From Rhodanobacter ginsengisoli (GTDB lineage: Bacteria > Pseudomonadota > Gammaproteobacteria > Xanthomonadales > Rhodanobacteraceae), in NCBI RefSeq assembly GCF_042657065.1, contig NZ_JBHSNF010000004.1:186001-250000 (forward strand): a DNA stretch of 64,000 nucleotides. The letters are read 5' to 3'. Shown here one piece after another: positions 38,044 to 46,013 of the stretch (position 1 is its first letter; each line of letters begins with the position of its first letter). Under the pieces are notes generated by a model. That model worked only from the letters and a program-made list of their open reading frames with translations, was not told where the DNA came from and did no database searches. The translations under genes were made by a program, and so were the position numbers.

Positions 38044-39879
38044 TCAGGCAGCCGGCAGCACGGCGCCGACTTCTGCGGCGGGCTTCGCGGGCATCACCGC
38101 CATCGCGACTTCAACAGGAATGTCGGCCGGCTTCGGGAAGGCCGCGTACACCTGTTTCAAAAATCCCGTCACCGTCGGTGGCAGCTCGGCTACCGTGCTG
38201 CCTTCAAAGAGTCTTGCAGCCCAACCGGCGCCCTTGCTGCCGTCCAGTGCCGACCGAGCCAACTTCTTCAGGTCCGCATCGACAGGACGCATAGCGGGAA
38301 TCGTGAAGTTGCCGTTGTCACCAGTCATCCGAAGATCGTCGAGGAAAGCCCACAAACGATCGAGCGACATCTCGCTCACTATCAGCGCCTCGAAGCCTGT
38401 GTGCGCATGCTCGCAATCCACGTCGAATGCATCGGTAAACAGCTTCTTCTTCTCCGGTGGGCGAGGCATCGAGTCATAGAACGAGAACGTCTTCAGACCA
38501 AGCGCCTTGAAGAAGGTGCCGAACTTCGGCATCGACCCCTCGCTCTCCGCGTCGAAGAACGCGGCGCCAGCGATGTCGAGCGGCTGCAGCGACGCGTCGC
38601 TCTCTTCCAGCTTTCTGGCCGCCACCGGCAACGCGTGAAACTCCGTCAGGCCCTCAACGACGATGGCGCCCTTGCCCAACATGCATTCTGTTAAGCCGCG
38701 CCGCGCAAACCGCTTAAAGTCATTGCCTTTGAGGCCGCCCGCATCGGACACCTTCATGGCAGTGACGCTGGAGTCGGGTCCGCGCGACAAGAGTAGGGTT
38801 TGTTCCGGCTCGAAGCGCTCGATGACATACGGTGAGTGCGAAGTCGCAAATGCCTGCGTCGTGTTGTGGAGCAGGTAGTCCGCGATACGGCGCTGCGTAT
38901 GGGGCGGCACCGCAATCTCGGGCTCCTCCATCGCGAAAATGACCGACGCCGGCTTCAGCTCTGCGATGAACGACAGAAGAGCAAGCACCAGGACATTCAG
39001 GGTGCCGGTGCCCACCTGCTGGAATGGCACCGGCGTCTGCTCCTTGGACATCGACAGGAAGAACGCCATGGTCTTGCGGAGATGCTCACGCGTCAGCTGG
39101 GACACGTGCAACTTGGTCGTCCTGCCATCCACGTCTGACGCAATGTAGCGTCCGAGGCGCGCTTCGATCGACTTCAGGACGGGCTGCAGGTGAGTAGCAT
39201 CCTTCTCGATATCCAGGTTGCGCAGGCGTTCGATTGCCTTCTCCCAGAGGCCTGCGCGTGAGCCTCTGAGTCGAAGGATGACATCGAGCAGCGAGCCTCG
39301 CTCCAAGCTCAAGGCGCGGGAGCCTGTCCGAACCGCACGCAAATACAGGAAACCGAACAGGCGCTTGACTTCCTTGCTGACCTTGTCCAGCTCGCCGGGC
39401 TCGCCGTTCGGACTGTGCGAATAGCAGGTCTTCGCCTCGAACTCGTCCTCTTCCGGGTTGTAGACAGCCTCGGTCTCCAGGCGCAGGCAACTCACGACCA
39501 AGGGAGGGTTTGCGGCGTCGGCCTCACCTTCGTTGAGGGTCCGCCTCTCAGTCGAGTGCCAGAACTCAAGGTGCTGACCGCATCGGTTCTCGACTTCGGG
39601 GCTGATGTCGACGAGCACGACCTCGATCTTGATCGGCACGGGCGTAGGCTCTTCGCCCTCGATCGCCGCGGGAGCCAGGTAGTGCGCGTTGTGGAAGTCG
39701 AACTCCTCGACTGGCGGGAACTTCGATATGCGATCTGGCCCCAGCACCAAATCAAGCGCTTCGCAGATCGTGCTCTTGCCAACGTTGTTCGGGCCGACGA
39801 TTAGGGCGTGCCCGTTGAAGTGCAGCTCGGCGCTCTTGATGCTCCGAAAGTTCGTGATCTTCAGTCGTACGACTTTCAT
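38044..39879 (-). CDS. OLD-family ATPase/TOPRIM nuclease (class 2, GajA-like)
   Basis: 611 residues from ATG 39879 (AAGGA upstream). The N-terminal ABC-type ATPase has Walker A GPNNVGKST (residues 29-37), signature-like region QVGTGTLNVLVLAL, Walker B SVIFAMEEPEIAVP and the switch His in AFATSHSPYVIE. The C-terminal TOPRIM nuclease domain begins about residue 400 with AIVVEGLTEFHALPVAA (metal-binding Glu). It is translated immediately before the UvrD-like gene. Gabija GajA nicks or cuts invading DNA when nucleotide levels fall; that function here is inferred from pairing and architecture. Confidence 0.85.
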   Translation of the reverse strand: MKVVRLKITNFRSIKSAELHFNGHALIVGPNNVGKSTICEALDLVLGPDRISKFPPVEEFDFHNAHYLAPAAIEGEEPTPVPIKIEVVLVDISPEVENRCGQHLEFWHSTERRTLNEGEADAANPPLVVSCLRLETEAVYNPEEDEFEAKTCYSHSPNGEPGELDKVSKEVKRLFGFLYLRAVRTGSRALSLERGSLLDVILRLRGSRAGLWEKAIERLRNLDIEKDATHLQPVLKSIEARLGRYIASDVDGRTTKLHVSQLTREHLRKTMAFFLSMSKEQTPVPFQQVGTGTLNVLVLALLSFIAELKPASVIFAMEEPEIAVPPHTQRRIADYLLHNTTQAFATSHSPYVIERFEPEQTLLLSRGPDSSVTAMKVSDAGGLKGNDFKRFARRGLTECMLGKGAIVVEGLTEFHALPVAARKLEESDASLQPLDIAGAAFFDAESEGSMPKFGTFFKALGLKTFSFYDSMPRPPEKKKLFTDAFDVDCEHAHTGFEALIVSEMSLDRLWAFLDDLRMTGDNGNFTIPAMRPVDADLKKLARSALDGSKGAGWAARLFEGSTVAELPPTVTGFLKQVYAAFPKPADIPVEVAMAVMPAKPAAEVGAVLPAA

Positions 39880-40399
39880 TCTTGTTCGTCCTTGTCTGAT
39901 TCTCGGTACACATCGGGGCATGTCCGCGGAGTGTGTGCTGCCGCAGAAGATCATTCTGTGCAGCGATTGAGCTCACGCCGGCGGGCGATCGATTGAGTAG
40001 TTGATGTTAGCCCCTGTTTTGCATTCTCGACGAGCGAGGACGGCGAACTAGGCTTCTGGCATGACAGACTCAGAAGCGGACGGTCGGATCCTTCACAGCG
40101 ACCGTCGGCTCCTGGCCGATGACGGACCCAAAAATCAGGGTTTAGAGTGCACTTTCATTGAGGCCGGGTCCTTCGGAGGTCGCCCCCAGCCGGTTTCGAT
40201 CCCGGCTCGCCTCCTGTCAGTCAACCTCTACGCCACGCCCTCCCTTCGCCGACAGCCACATGCTGCCGTCTCTGGCATCGTTCCAGTGCCCCTCACGCCC
40301 GGCTGTCCGCCGGACGAGAGGGCGCTACCTGTCGCCTGGACGCGCAACGGAGCTTGTGCGGGACGCAGGCGATCTCATCAAACCGATACGGAGATCGTG
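39880..40399. other. 520-bp intergenic region upstream of the OLD/helicase operon
   Basis: Contains the promoter side of both flanking genes. At 40189-40206 it has GCCGG-TTTCGATC-CCGGC, shaped like a tRNA T-arm with one extra loop base. This is flanked by GGAGG (40175) and CCTCC (40210), like an acceptor end. No full tRNA can be folded around it. An ORF running through (from 40061) has no ribosome site and is not supported as coding. Confidence 0.35.
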
Positions 40400-40879
40400 A
40401 TGTCACAGAACCTGATTTCGCTGGCCTTGACGGCCGACCAGTTGACCGCCATCGAGGGTGCGTTGGTGACGCTGGAGCAGAACATGAGCGGGCTGATCGC
40501 ACTGCAGCCGGCGCAGCGCCGCACACTGATCAAGATGGGCGACAAGTCCGAGGTGTTCTGCCGGCAGACGCTGAAGCTGCTGCAGCAGAACCCGCAAGTG
40601 GTGCCGCCCAGCCTCAGCGTGGACGAGGCGCAGGCGGATCTGGCCGCGTACGACCAGATCGGCACGTTCCTGTTGCGGCTGGCCCGGCTCAGCGAGCGCG
40701 CCCAGGACACCTCGACCGCGCTGGGCAGCGACCTGATGAGTTTCGCGCTGGAGGGTTACGGGCTGCTGCGGGTCAGCGGCAAGAACCAGGGCCTGGAAGA
40801 CCTCCGTCGCGAACTCGGCGCCCGCTTCGCCCGCGGCGCCGCCCACACCACGCCCGAAGCGCCCCCCGTCACCGCCTGA
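40400..40879 (+). CDS. Conserved-looking hypothetical protein (159 aa)
   Basis: MSQNLISLALTADQLTAIEG start with GGAG upstream. It is predominantly helical, with MGDKSEVFCRQTLKLLQQNPQVVPPSLS in the middle, a region of Glu/Asp/Arg-rich helices, and FALEGYGLLRVSGKNQGLEDLR near the end. No membrane segment or signal. It resembles a widespread family of about 160-residue proteins of unknown function, but I cannot name it. GC content is host-like despite lying within the accessory region, and it is followed by a strong terminator. Confidence 0.75.
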   Translation: MSQNLISLALTADQLTAIEGALVTLEQNMSGLIALQPAQRRTLIKMGDKSEVFCRQTLKLLQQNPQVVPPSLSVDEAQADLAAYDQIGTFLLRLARLSERAQDTSTALGSDLMSFALEGYGLLRVSGKNQGLEDLRRELGARFARGAAHTTPEAPPVTA

Positions 40880-40914
40880 CGACCGCAGGCCACACCTGAG
40901 CGGCCGACCCCACG

Positions 40915-40957
40915 GCCCGGTGCCTGAGCCAAACAGCCTCATGCACCGGGCTTTTTT
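40915..40957 (+). terminator. Strong terminator after the 159-aa gene
   Basis: Stem GCCCGGTGC/GCACCGGGC extended by an inner TGAG/CTCA pairing, then six T residues (40952-40957). Confidence 0.92.
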
Positions 40958-41014
40958 GTGCGCGCCCCGCCGCCGGAGCCCGGCGCGCGACCCAGCGAAC
41001 CGCAACACCCGAGC

Positions 41015-41478
41015 TCGCCGCTCGACCCGCCGTCCGACGAACCCGACCCGCCACCCGTTTCGCTCGGCCGCCCGGGCTTTTTGCTCGACCCGCCACCCTT
41101 TTTGCTCGACCCGCCACCCTTTTTGCTCGGCCACCCGAGCTTTTTGCTCGACCCGCCGACCTTTTTGCTCGACCCCCCGAGCTTTTTGCTCGACCCGCCG
41201 AGCAGGTGAGCCTCACGCGCCGAGCTTTTTGCTCGACGCGCCGAGCAATTTTCTCGGCCGCCGAGGCTATTTTCCTCACGCCCCGAGCAAATGGCTCGGC
41301 CACCCGAGGTTTTTGCTCGACCCGCCGAGCAGATGAGCCCCACGCGCCGAGCTTTTTGCTCGGCCCGCCGAGTAATTTTCTCGGCTGTCGAGGCTATTTT
41401 CCCCACGCCCCGAGTCCGCCCGCCCACCCGCCGGGAAAATTGCTCGGCGGGCGAGGCTATTTGGCCGGGCACTGGAGC
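41015..41478. repeat. Array of about 22 degenerate 21-bp tandem units with embedded mini-hairpins
   Basis: Unit starts fall at 41015, 41036, 41057, 41078, 41099, 41120, 41141, 41162, 41183, 41204, 41226, 41247 and onward to 41458: strict 21-base spacing with two 22-base steps (41204-41226 and 41331-41353). Typical unit TTTTTGCTCGACCCGCCGAGC. Unit junctions form CGAGC-TTTTT-GCTCG hairpins in several copies, with varied loops. In the unit at 41268 the stem is GAGG/CCTC instead, a compensated change. Units 41204-41330 and 41331-41457 form a 127-bp higher-order duplication. All frames stay open because 21 is divisible by 3. Confidence 0.9.
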
Positions 41479-41810
41479 TCGGAGCACAGATCAGCGTCTG
41501 ACGTACTCCCGGGACAGGGAAACATCGACCCCGGATGCCCCCCGTGAACCAACGCGCTGGTAGAGCACCGGCTTCAACCCAAGCAAGCAAGGTGCGCTGC
41601 GGCGTCCGATCCGATGGAACACCGTTTTGGACATGGCCACTCTCCAAGCGGATGGAGACCATCAACCGTGCCTAGACCACATCATAGAAAAGCGGGTAGC
41701 CGATAACAGCTCTTGCGCGCTCGATGACGCGCGGGCAGTCTCGGCGGGCAGAGATCGACCCCATAGCAGACATGAGCAACAAGGAATCCGTTGAGTAGGA
41801 AACCTAGGTA
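41479..41810. other. 332-bp intergenic region after the repeat array
   Basis: No gene supported. It includes GCTGGTAGAGCACC at about 41560-41573, which resembles a tRNA D-arm but lacks the rest of a tRNA, and TCGACCCCATAGCAGAC (41755-41771), a decayed copy of the GTCCGCT...AGCGGAC element found at 42169. Confidence 0.35.
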
Positions 41811-42161
41811 ATGGATCAAGCCACCCGAACCTCTTGGAAGACGTTGCCACCGCCTGATAAGCGGGAGCCCCTTATGGTGCCAGAGATATTTACTGATGCC
41901 ACAGGTGATCGGATGAGAGGTGGTCATGTCCCAACGGATATGGACGATAGGTGGTTTATCTATTTCGAAGGTGGCTGGCTGCACTTCCATCGTAGTTGGA
42001 CGGGAGCACACATCTTCGCCTTGCTATTGGACGGCTGCCCTGCGGGTGTTCGGATCATCGACGGTTGGGCTAATCGGAATCCTGCACAATATCGACCCCA
42101 GGGCATCGAGCAGGACCGGCAGATGGTTGTGAGGCTCATTCACAGTTACTTCGGTCAATAG
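41811..42161 (+). CDS. Hypothetical protein (116 aa)
   Basis: Unrecognised soluble protein. The central part DDRWFIYFEGGWLHFHRSWT is rich in aromatic residues and His, followed by GVRIIDGWANRNPAQY and a C-terminal helix. A compact catalytic or nucleotide-binding fold is possible but not shown. AGGA lies about ten bases before the ATG. Base composition is lower in GC than the chromosomal genes. It stands alone, on the same strand as the two genes that follow. Confidence 0.6.
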   Translation: MDQATRTSWKTLPPPDKREPLMVPEIFTDATGDRMRGGHVPTDMDDRWFIYFEGGWLHFHRSWTGAHIFALLLDGCPAGVRIIDGWANRNPAQYRPQGIEQDRQMVVRLIHSYFGQ

Positions 42162-42480
42162 TCGACAGGTCCGCTTGCGACCCATAGCGGACGATTCGAG
42201 AGCCGTATGCAGTGTTAGTACGGGTGTGAATTCGATCCGCCGCGGAATTTCGAGTAAGTGCTGGCGGAAAAGGCCGATGCCGTCTCCTTCCAATCCTGCT
42301 TTGGCACCATGAATTCATGAGGTTTCAGTGATTGCCGCCCTGGCCATGTGCTTCAGTGATTAGCAGGAGCAGCTTGCGTCCAGCATAGCGCTGAATCGAC
42401 CTATTTCCGACCGGCCTCGTGCCAAGCTACTGATGCTGCTAGTCTAAATCCGCCAACCGGACTCGGCAGAGGGGAAGCGG
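42162..42480. other. 319-bp intergenic region with an inverted repeat
   Basis: GTCCGCT-TGCGACCCAT-AGCGGAC at 42169-42192 is a 7-pair dyad. Partial copies occur at 41755, 43508 and perhaps 36169. TTCAGTGATT occurs twice (about 42326 and 42354). AT-rich sequence before 42481 probably contains the promoter of the next gene; no clean -10/-35 pair was chosen. Confidence 0.45.
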
Positions 42481-43419
42481 ATGATCAGGCAAGGCAGCAT
42501 CAGAGGATTGGGTACTCACGTGAGGGCGCATCGCGCGGGTTCACGTCTTGTGGCCGCATCACGTATAACTGGGGCAATGGTTGCTCGGCTGGTGGAGGCC
42601 GGCTTTGCTGAACCTATAGATGAAGGTCAATCTGTATTGCCTTCGTCTCACTTGGGTCGAACCGCAGCCTTCAATGCAGAAGGACGTGACGAAGTCCATC
42701 GAGACGAGCCGATGGAAACTGTCTACAGGCATGTTGAATGGACTCATGATCAGTGGAACGGTCCTTACACGGAAACGGTGACTGAAGTCATTGAGCGACC
42801 ATATAAACGGTACCCGCGGACTTTCATCCAGCCGCCGTCAGTCGAATTGACGACGCGCATGTCGGCCACTGGTCAGTTGTTTGTGTGTGGGCCAGGGCGC
42901 ACGCTTGGGCGACACGACGACGCCCTTGTGCACGATGTAAATCTCGTCTTGGATGTGTGTCAGGAGTGCGAAATACTGTCCGACGATCTAGTATCGCCCA
43001 TCAATGGCAACCTTAGACGGCTTAACTGGAGTGTTCTTCCCCAGGGTCATTATCCGTGGGACGTTCTTCAATCACACATGAGACCAGTGATTGATCGTTT
43101 AGCTGATCAGGCAAGACCGGTGATCGAACACCGATTGAAAACCGTCTCCCAATATCCGCACCGATTCGTCGCAATTGGAAATGCAGGTTTCTCTGGGTAC
43201 GTAATATTTGGCTATCCTCAGCTAGGTATCTTTGTGCTTGAGTGCACGCATGAGGGAAATGCCACATACGTTTTTGGACAGGATTGGGAAGAGCTATCTC
43301 AAATGACCAAAGCGGAAATTCTTCGTGGCGACCTCCAGTTGCATCGTCTTATCCATGTGCAAGGATGGCGTCACCAACTCGCCAGCGTTATGCGCCAGCA
43401 TGGTTACCGATCAGCTTAG
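42481..43419 (+). CDS. Hypothetical protein (312 aa) upstream of a nucleotide cyclase
   Basis: Unrecognised soluble protein with GGGAAGCGG before the ATG. The N-terminal third is basic. The middle has EWTHDQWNGPYTETVTEVIE and CQECEILSDDLVSPIN, and the last third GFSGYVIFGYPQLGIFVLEC looks like a beta-rich alpha/beta domain. No membrane segment, signal or recognisable motif. GC is clearly below the chromosomal average. The cyclase gene starts 147 bases downstream on the same strand, so the two may form a module, but no function can be assigned. Confidence 0.7.
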   Translation: MIRQGSIRGLGTHVRAHRAGSRLVAASRITGAMVARLVEAGFAEPIDEGQSVLPSSHLGRTAAFNAEGRDEVHRDEPMETVYRHVEWTHDQWNGPYTETVTEVIERPYKRYPRTFIQPPSVELTTRMSATGQLFVCGPGRTLGRHDDALVHDVNLVLDVCQECEILSDDLVSPINGNLRRLNWSVLPQGHYPWDVLQSHMRPVIDRLADQARPVIEHRLKTVSQYPHRFVAIGNAGFSGYVIFGYPQLGIFVLECTHEGNATYVFGQDWEELSQMTKAEILRGDLQLHRLIHVQGWRHQLASVMRQHGYRSA

Positions 43420-43566
43420 TCCTGGCGTCATGCAGCAGCCCAGCGAAAGGAAGCCTCAGCCCTTCTGGCTGGAACGCTTTCGGCCCCGGGATTTACGCAA
43501 ATAACATGTCCGCTTCCGACCCATTTCATATGGTTTGCACAGTTGATTCGTTGGGACAAGTTGTCA

Positions 43567-44508
43567 ATGGAAAAATCCAATTCGATGGCATCAAATCCGA
43601 AGGACCGAGCCTTCTCATTTTCGCGCAAACGCGGCGTCGTGTGGGTTTGCGATCTCGTCGGGTCGTCGCGCTATCTCAACGATGATGACTCGGCGCAAGA
43701 ATTGGAGGAGTTCCTACCCCGTCTCTACCGTACATCCGCCATCATGGTCGAGGCAGCTGGCGGCGTATTCGTAAAGTGGACTGGCGATGGCTTCTTGGCA
43801 TGGTTCGAGACGCCGCTTCATAGGGACGTGGGGCGGATCGGTTCTAAAGTATTTGAGGCAGCGTTTTATCTTACCGTCTTAGTTAACCTGACGCAGTTGG
43901 GGGCCGCGCCTAAGAAGAAATTCAGGCTAAGGCACGGCGTAACCTATGAGAAAGATGCTCTCGTAACACTAATTGAACAGGAAAACGGAGTGCAATCAAT
44001 CGACCTTATAGGTCGGGATGTAGTGCTTGCATTTCGCCTCTCGGGAATCCAGTGCGACTTTCCTTGCATTGTGACGCAGGGTGATCTTGCGGAAGCTCAT
44101 AAAAGCTATCGGCCATCGCATATAAAGTTCAGTCGGTGGAAGCCGAGTCCAGAAGACCGCCTGAAATTCTTCAAGGGCGAATCACGTGGAACGTCTTCCA
44201 TCTTCGTGTCAGGAGGCAGAAAGAAGCGAAACATTTCTGCTGGCACAGCGTTAAAAGAGGCGAGACAAGCTATAGCCGCAGCCGAAGGTAAGCGCGAACC
44301 AAAATATTCTTTTGAAGATGTATGGGAGAGATTTGACCCAGTTTTTCTCAGTGGTCCACCATGGTGTAGTGAGGTAATGGCAGAGTTTCTCCGCTTTACC
44401 ATGGAGGATCTGTTGCTGCCGCTGAAGCAAATTGTCGCTCGCATTGAGCAATCTGAAATTAGCGATAAATCGATTCCGAAGAAGGAAGCTGAGACTAGTA
44501 AGATTTAA
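43567..44508 (+). CDS. Class III nucleotide cyclase-domain protein
   Basis: 313 residues from ATG 43567; a TTG at 43543 would add eight residues. The cyclase core covers about residues 22-175. VVWVCDLVGSSRYL gives the first metal-binding Asp (Asp29) and VFVKWTGDGFLAWFE the second (Asp74), with Lys70 at the base-selecting position. In the C-terminal motif GRDVVLAFRLSG the transition-state Arg (Arg157) is kept but the usual Asn is Val153. There is no membrane helix or HAMP domain. The C-terminal 140 residues are unassigned. Product (cAMP, cGMP or a pyrimidine cNMP) cannot be told; the island setting makes a Pycsar-type cyclase possible. Confidence 0.75.
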   Translation: MEKSNSMASNPKDRAFSFSRKRGVVWVCDLVGSSRYLNDDDSAQELEEFLPRLYRTSAIMVEAAGGVFVKWTGDGFLAWFETPLHRDVGRIGSKVFEAAFYLTVLVNLTQLGAAPKKKFRLRHGVTYEKDALVTLIEQENGVQSIDLIGRDVVLAFRLSGIQCDFPCIVTQGDLAEAHKSYRPSHIKFSRWKPSPEDRLKFFKGESRGTSSIFVSGGRKKRNISAGTALKEARQAIAAAEGKREPKYSFEDVWERFDPVFLSGPPWCSEVMAEFLRFTMEDLLLPLKQIVARIEQSEISDKSIPKKEAETSKI

Positions 44509-44673
44509 TTCAAGCAGGTACCTTTTTCACCTAGGATGAATTTGCGTGTTGGATTCCAGTTCTTGGCCGATCTGGGTCATTTCAGACATGCCAAACGTGG
44601 CAATCAGATCCATCTTCCTGGACCGTGGCACCAGTTACTACACGGCACACCTGGCCGCATCGTTTTCGCCAGA

Positions 44674-45642
44674 TCACGCCGCCAGCCGATGCTCGTAATA
44701 CGGCCGCGCGCGGTCGTCCAGGATCGCGTACAACGCGGCGAGATTGCCGGGATCCGGACTGAGCCACGCATCGACGTGCTCCGGCTTGATCGGAATGATG
44801 CATCGGTCATGACCCGCGGCTGCAACCTCAGGGGGTGGTTCGTCGGTGATCGCCGCGAAAGAGAACAGGTCCGCGCCGCCATTGTCTCCCTTGGAGATGT
44901 TCCAGAGACACGCCACCAGCATCTCCTGTGGTGGCTGAGGATCGAATTCGAGTATGACGTTCTCCTCCTTCTCCCCGGCGGCCAGCTCTCTTCCCTCCAT
45001 CTTGTGGCGGGAGACGTTCTCGTAGAACCGGGTCACGATCATGATGGCGTGACGGTGGCCGAACAGCTTGCCCCACGACTCCTCCAGCTTGTCGCGGCGC
45101 GCGTTGTAGGTGCCGGGATATTTCCTCTCGGTCACTTCATTCCAGCCCGGCAGGCGACATTGATAGCGCATGGGCACCACGATCCGCTTACCTTCCTTCT
45201 CGATCATGACCGGGGCATAGCTTCCCGGAAATATGCGCGAGTCCCGATCCACCAGCTCCACACGTTGCAGGTCGTCGAGATTGCGTTGGGCGGCCTTGAT
45301 CTTGTTCGTGGCGATGCGCTGATCGTCAGCGGCCTTTTTGGTCGGCCTGGAACCTGCCAGCACCGCCTCGGCCTTTTCCAGTCGCGCGGTTTGCGTGCTC
45401 AGCTCGGACTTATACCGCTCTGCCTGCTCGCGATCGGCTTCCGCTACCAGCTTGGCCAGTTCGAAACCATCTTCGTCTTCCGGCTTGCGGAAGGCCTCGC
45501 GCATGGCCTTGGGGATCTTTGTCCACTGACCGTCCTTGCGCTTCTCCCAGAACAGCTCGACGAAGCGCTTGATGCTGATAATCGCGCCCCATTCGCGTAC
45601 GAAGTGGCGGTAGTCAGCCTTGACCTGAGCTGAGTAGCACAT
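44674..45642 (-). CDS. SRAP/HMCES-family protein (YedK-like) with an inserted helical region
   Basis: 322-residue SOS-response-associated protein that crosslinks abasic sites in single-stranded DNA. The catalytic Cys2 follows the initiator Met (MCYSAQ), and the active-site regions PMRYQCRLPGW, TYNARRDKLEESW and the His-containing GHDRCIIPIKP are present. It is about 100 residues longer than YedK. The extra sequence, about residues 45-130, is a charged Lys/Glu/Arg stretch predicted to be helical or coiled-coil. It is convergent with the cyclase gene. Confidence 0.88.
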   Translation of the reverse strand: MCYSAQVKADYRHFVREWGAIISIKRFVELFWEKRKDGQWTKIPKAMREAFRKPEDEDGFELAKLVAEADREQAERYKSELSTQTARLEKAEAVLAGSRPTKKAADDQRIATNKIKAAQRNLDDLQRVELVDRDSRIFPGSYAPVMIEKEGKRIVVPMRYQCRLPGWNEVTERKYPGTYNARRDKLEESWGKLFGHRHAIMIVTRFYENVSRHKMEGRELAAGEKEENVILEFDPQPPQEMLVACLWNISKGDNGGADLFSFAAITDEPPPEVAAAGHDRCIIPIKPEHVDAWLSPDPGNLAALYAILDDRARPYYEHRLAA

Positions 45643-45859
45643 GGCGGCACCATTGGCTGGTCAGAGTGCTGAACTTACACCGAGCAAGGATGAACGGTAG
45701 CCGTTGCAGGTTTGATAACGCCCGTGCCCGCTGCGGCGGGCAAATGTAACGTTCGGAAACTTTGCTTGCAGGACGCCTCCGTGTCGCCCGTTTTCTAAGT
45801 CGGTAACGTTGCATGTTGATCGCCCGTTTCTAGCCTAACTCAGACACCCGCAACCTTGG

Positions 45860-45886
45860 AAAGTCCCGCTCGTAGCGGGACTTTTT
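45860..45886. terminator. Hairpin terminator
   Basis: Perfect 11-pair stem AAAGTCCCGCT/AGCGGGACTTT with a 3-base loop, followed by TT. It functions in either direction on sequence grounds. No gene ends immediately upstream on the plus strand, so it may be a remnant. Confidence 0.7.
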
Positions 45887-46013
45887 GCTCTTGGCTCCTA
45901 GGCTCTCGTCGCCGCGCAGCGGTGGCGCACCGAGTGCGCGCCACGATGGCGCGCTGCTCTACCCGGGGCCCCTGTGCGGCGGTGAGGTGGGGACGATAGG
46001 CCCGCAGGGGAGT

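Noticed and set aside
40061..40399. Upstream extension of the 159-residue ORF
   Set aside because: The added 113 residues are low-complexity, have no ribosome site and include the T-arm-like fragment; the internal ATG at 40400 has GGAG upstream.
41015..41478. CRISPR array
   Set aside because: Units are contiguous and degenerate, with no unique spacers and no cas genes nearby.
40869..41547. Several open frames on both strands across the 21-bp array, encoding Lys/Arg-rich or FLLDPP repeats
   Set aside because: A 21-bp repeat keeps all frames open by arithmetic. None has a convincing ribosome site or non-repeat domain, so no CDS is called; the possibility is kept as a finding.
41555..41600. 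tRNA gene suggested by GCTGGTAGAGCACCGG
   Set aside because: Only a D-arm-like string is present; the anticodon arm, T-arm and acceptor stem cannot be formed.
42024..42318. Minus-strand short ORFs opposite the 116-residue gene
   Set aside because: No ribosome sites, and composition follows the opposite-strand gene.
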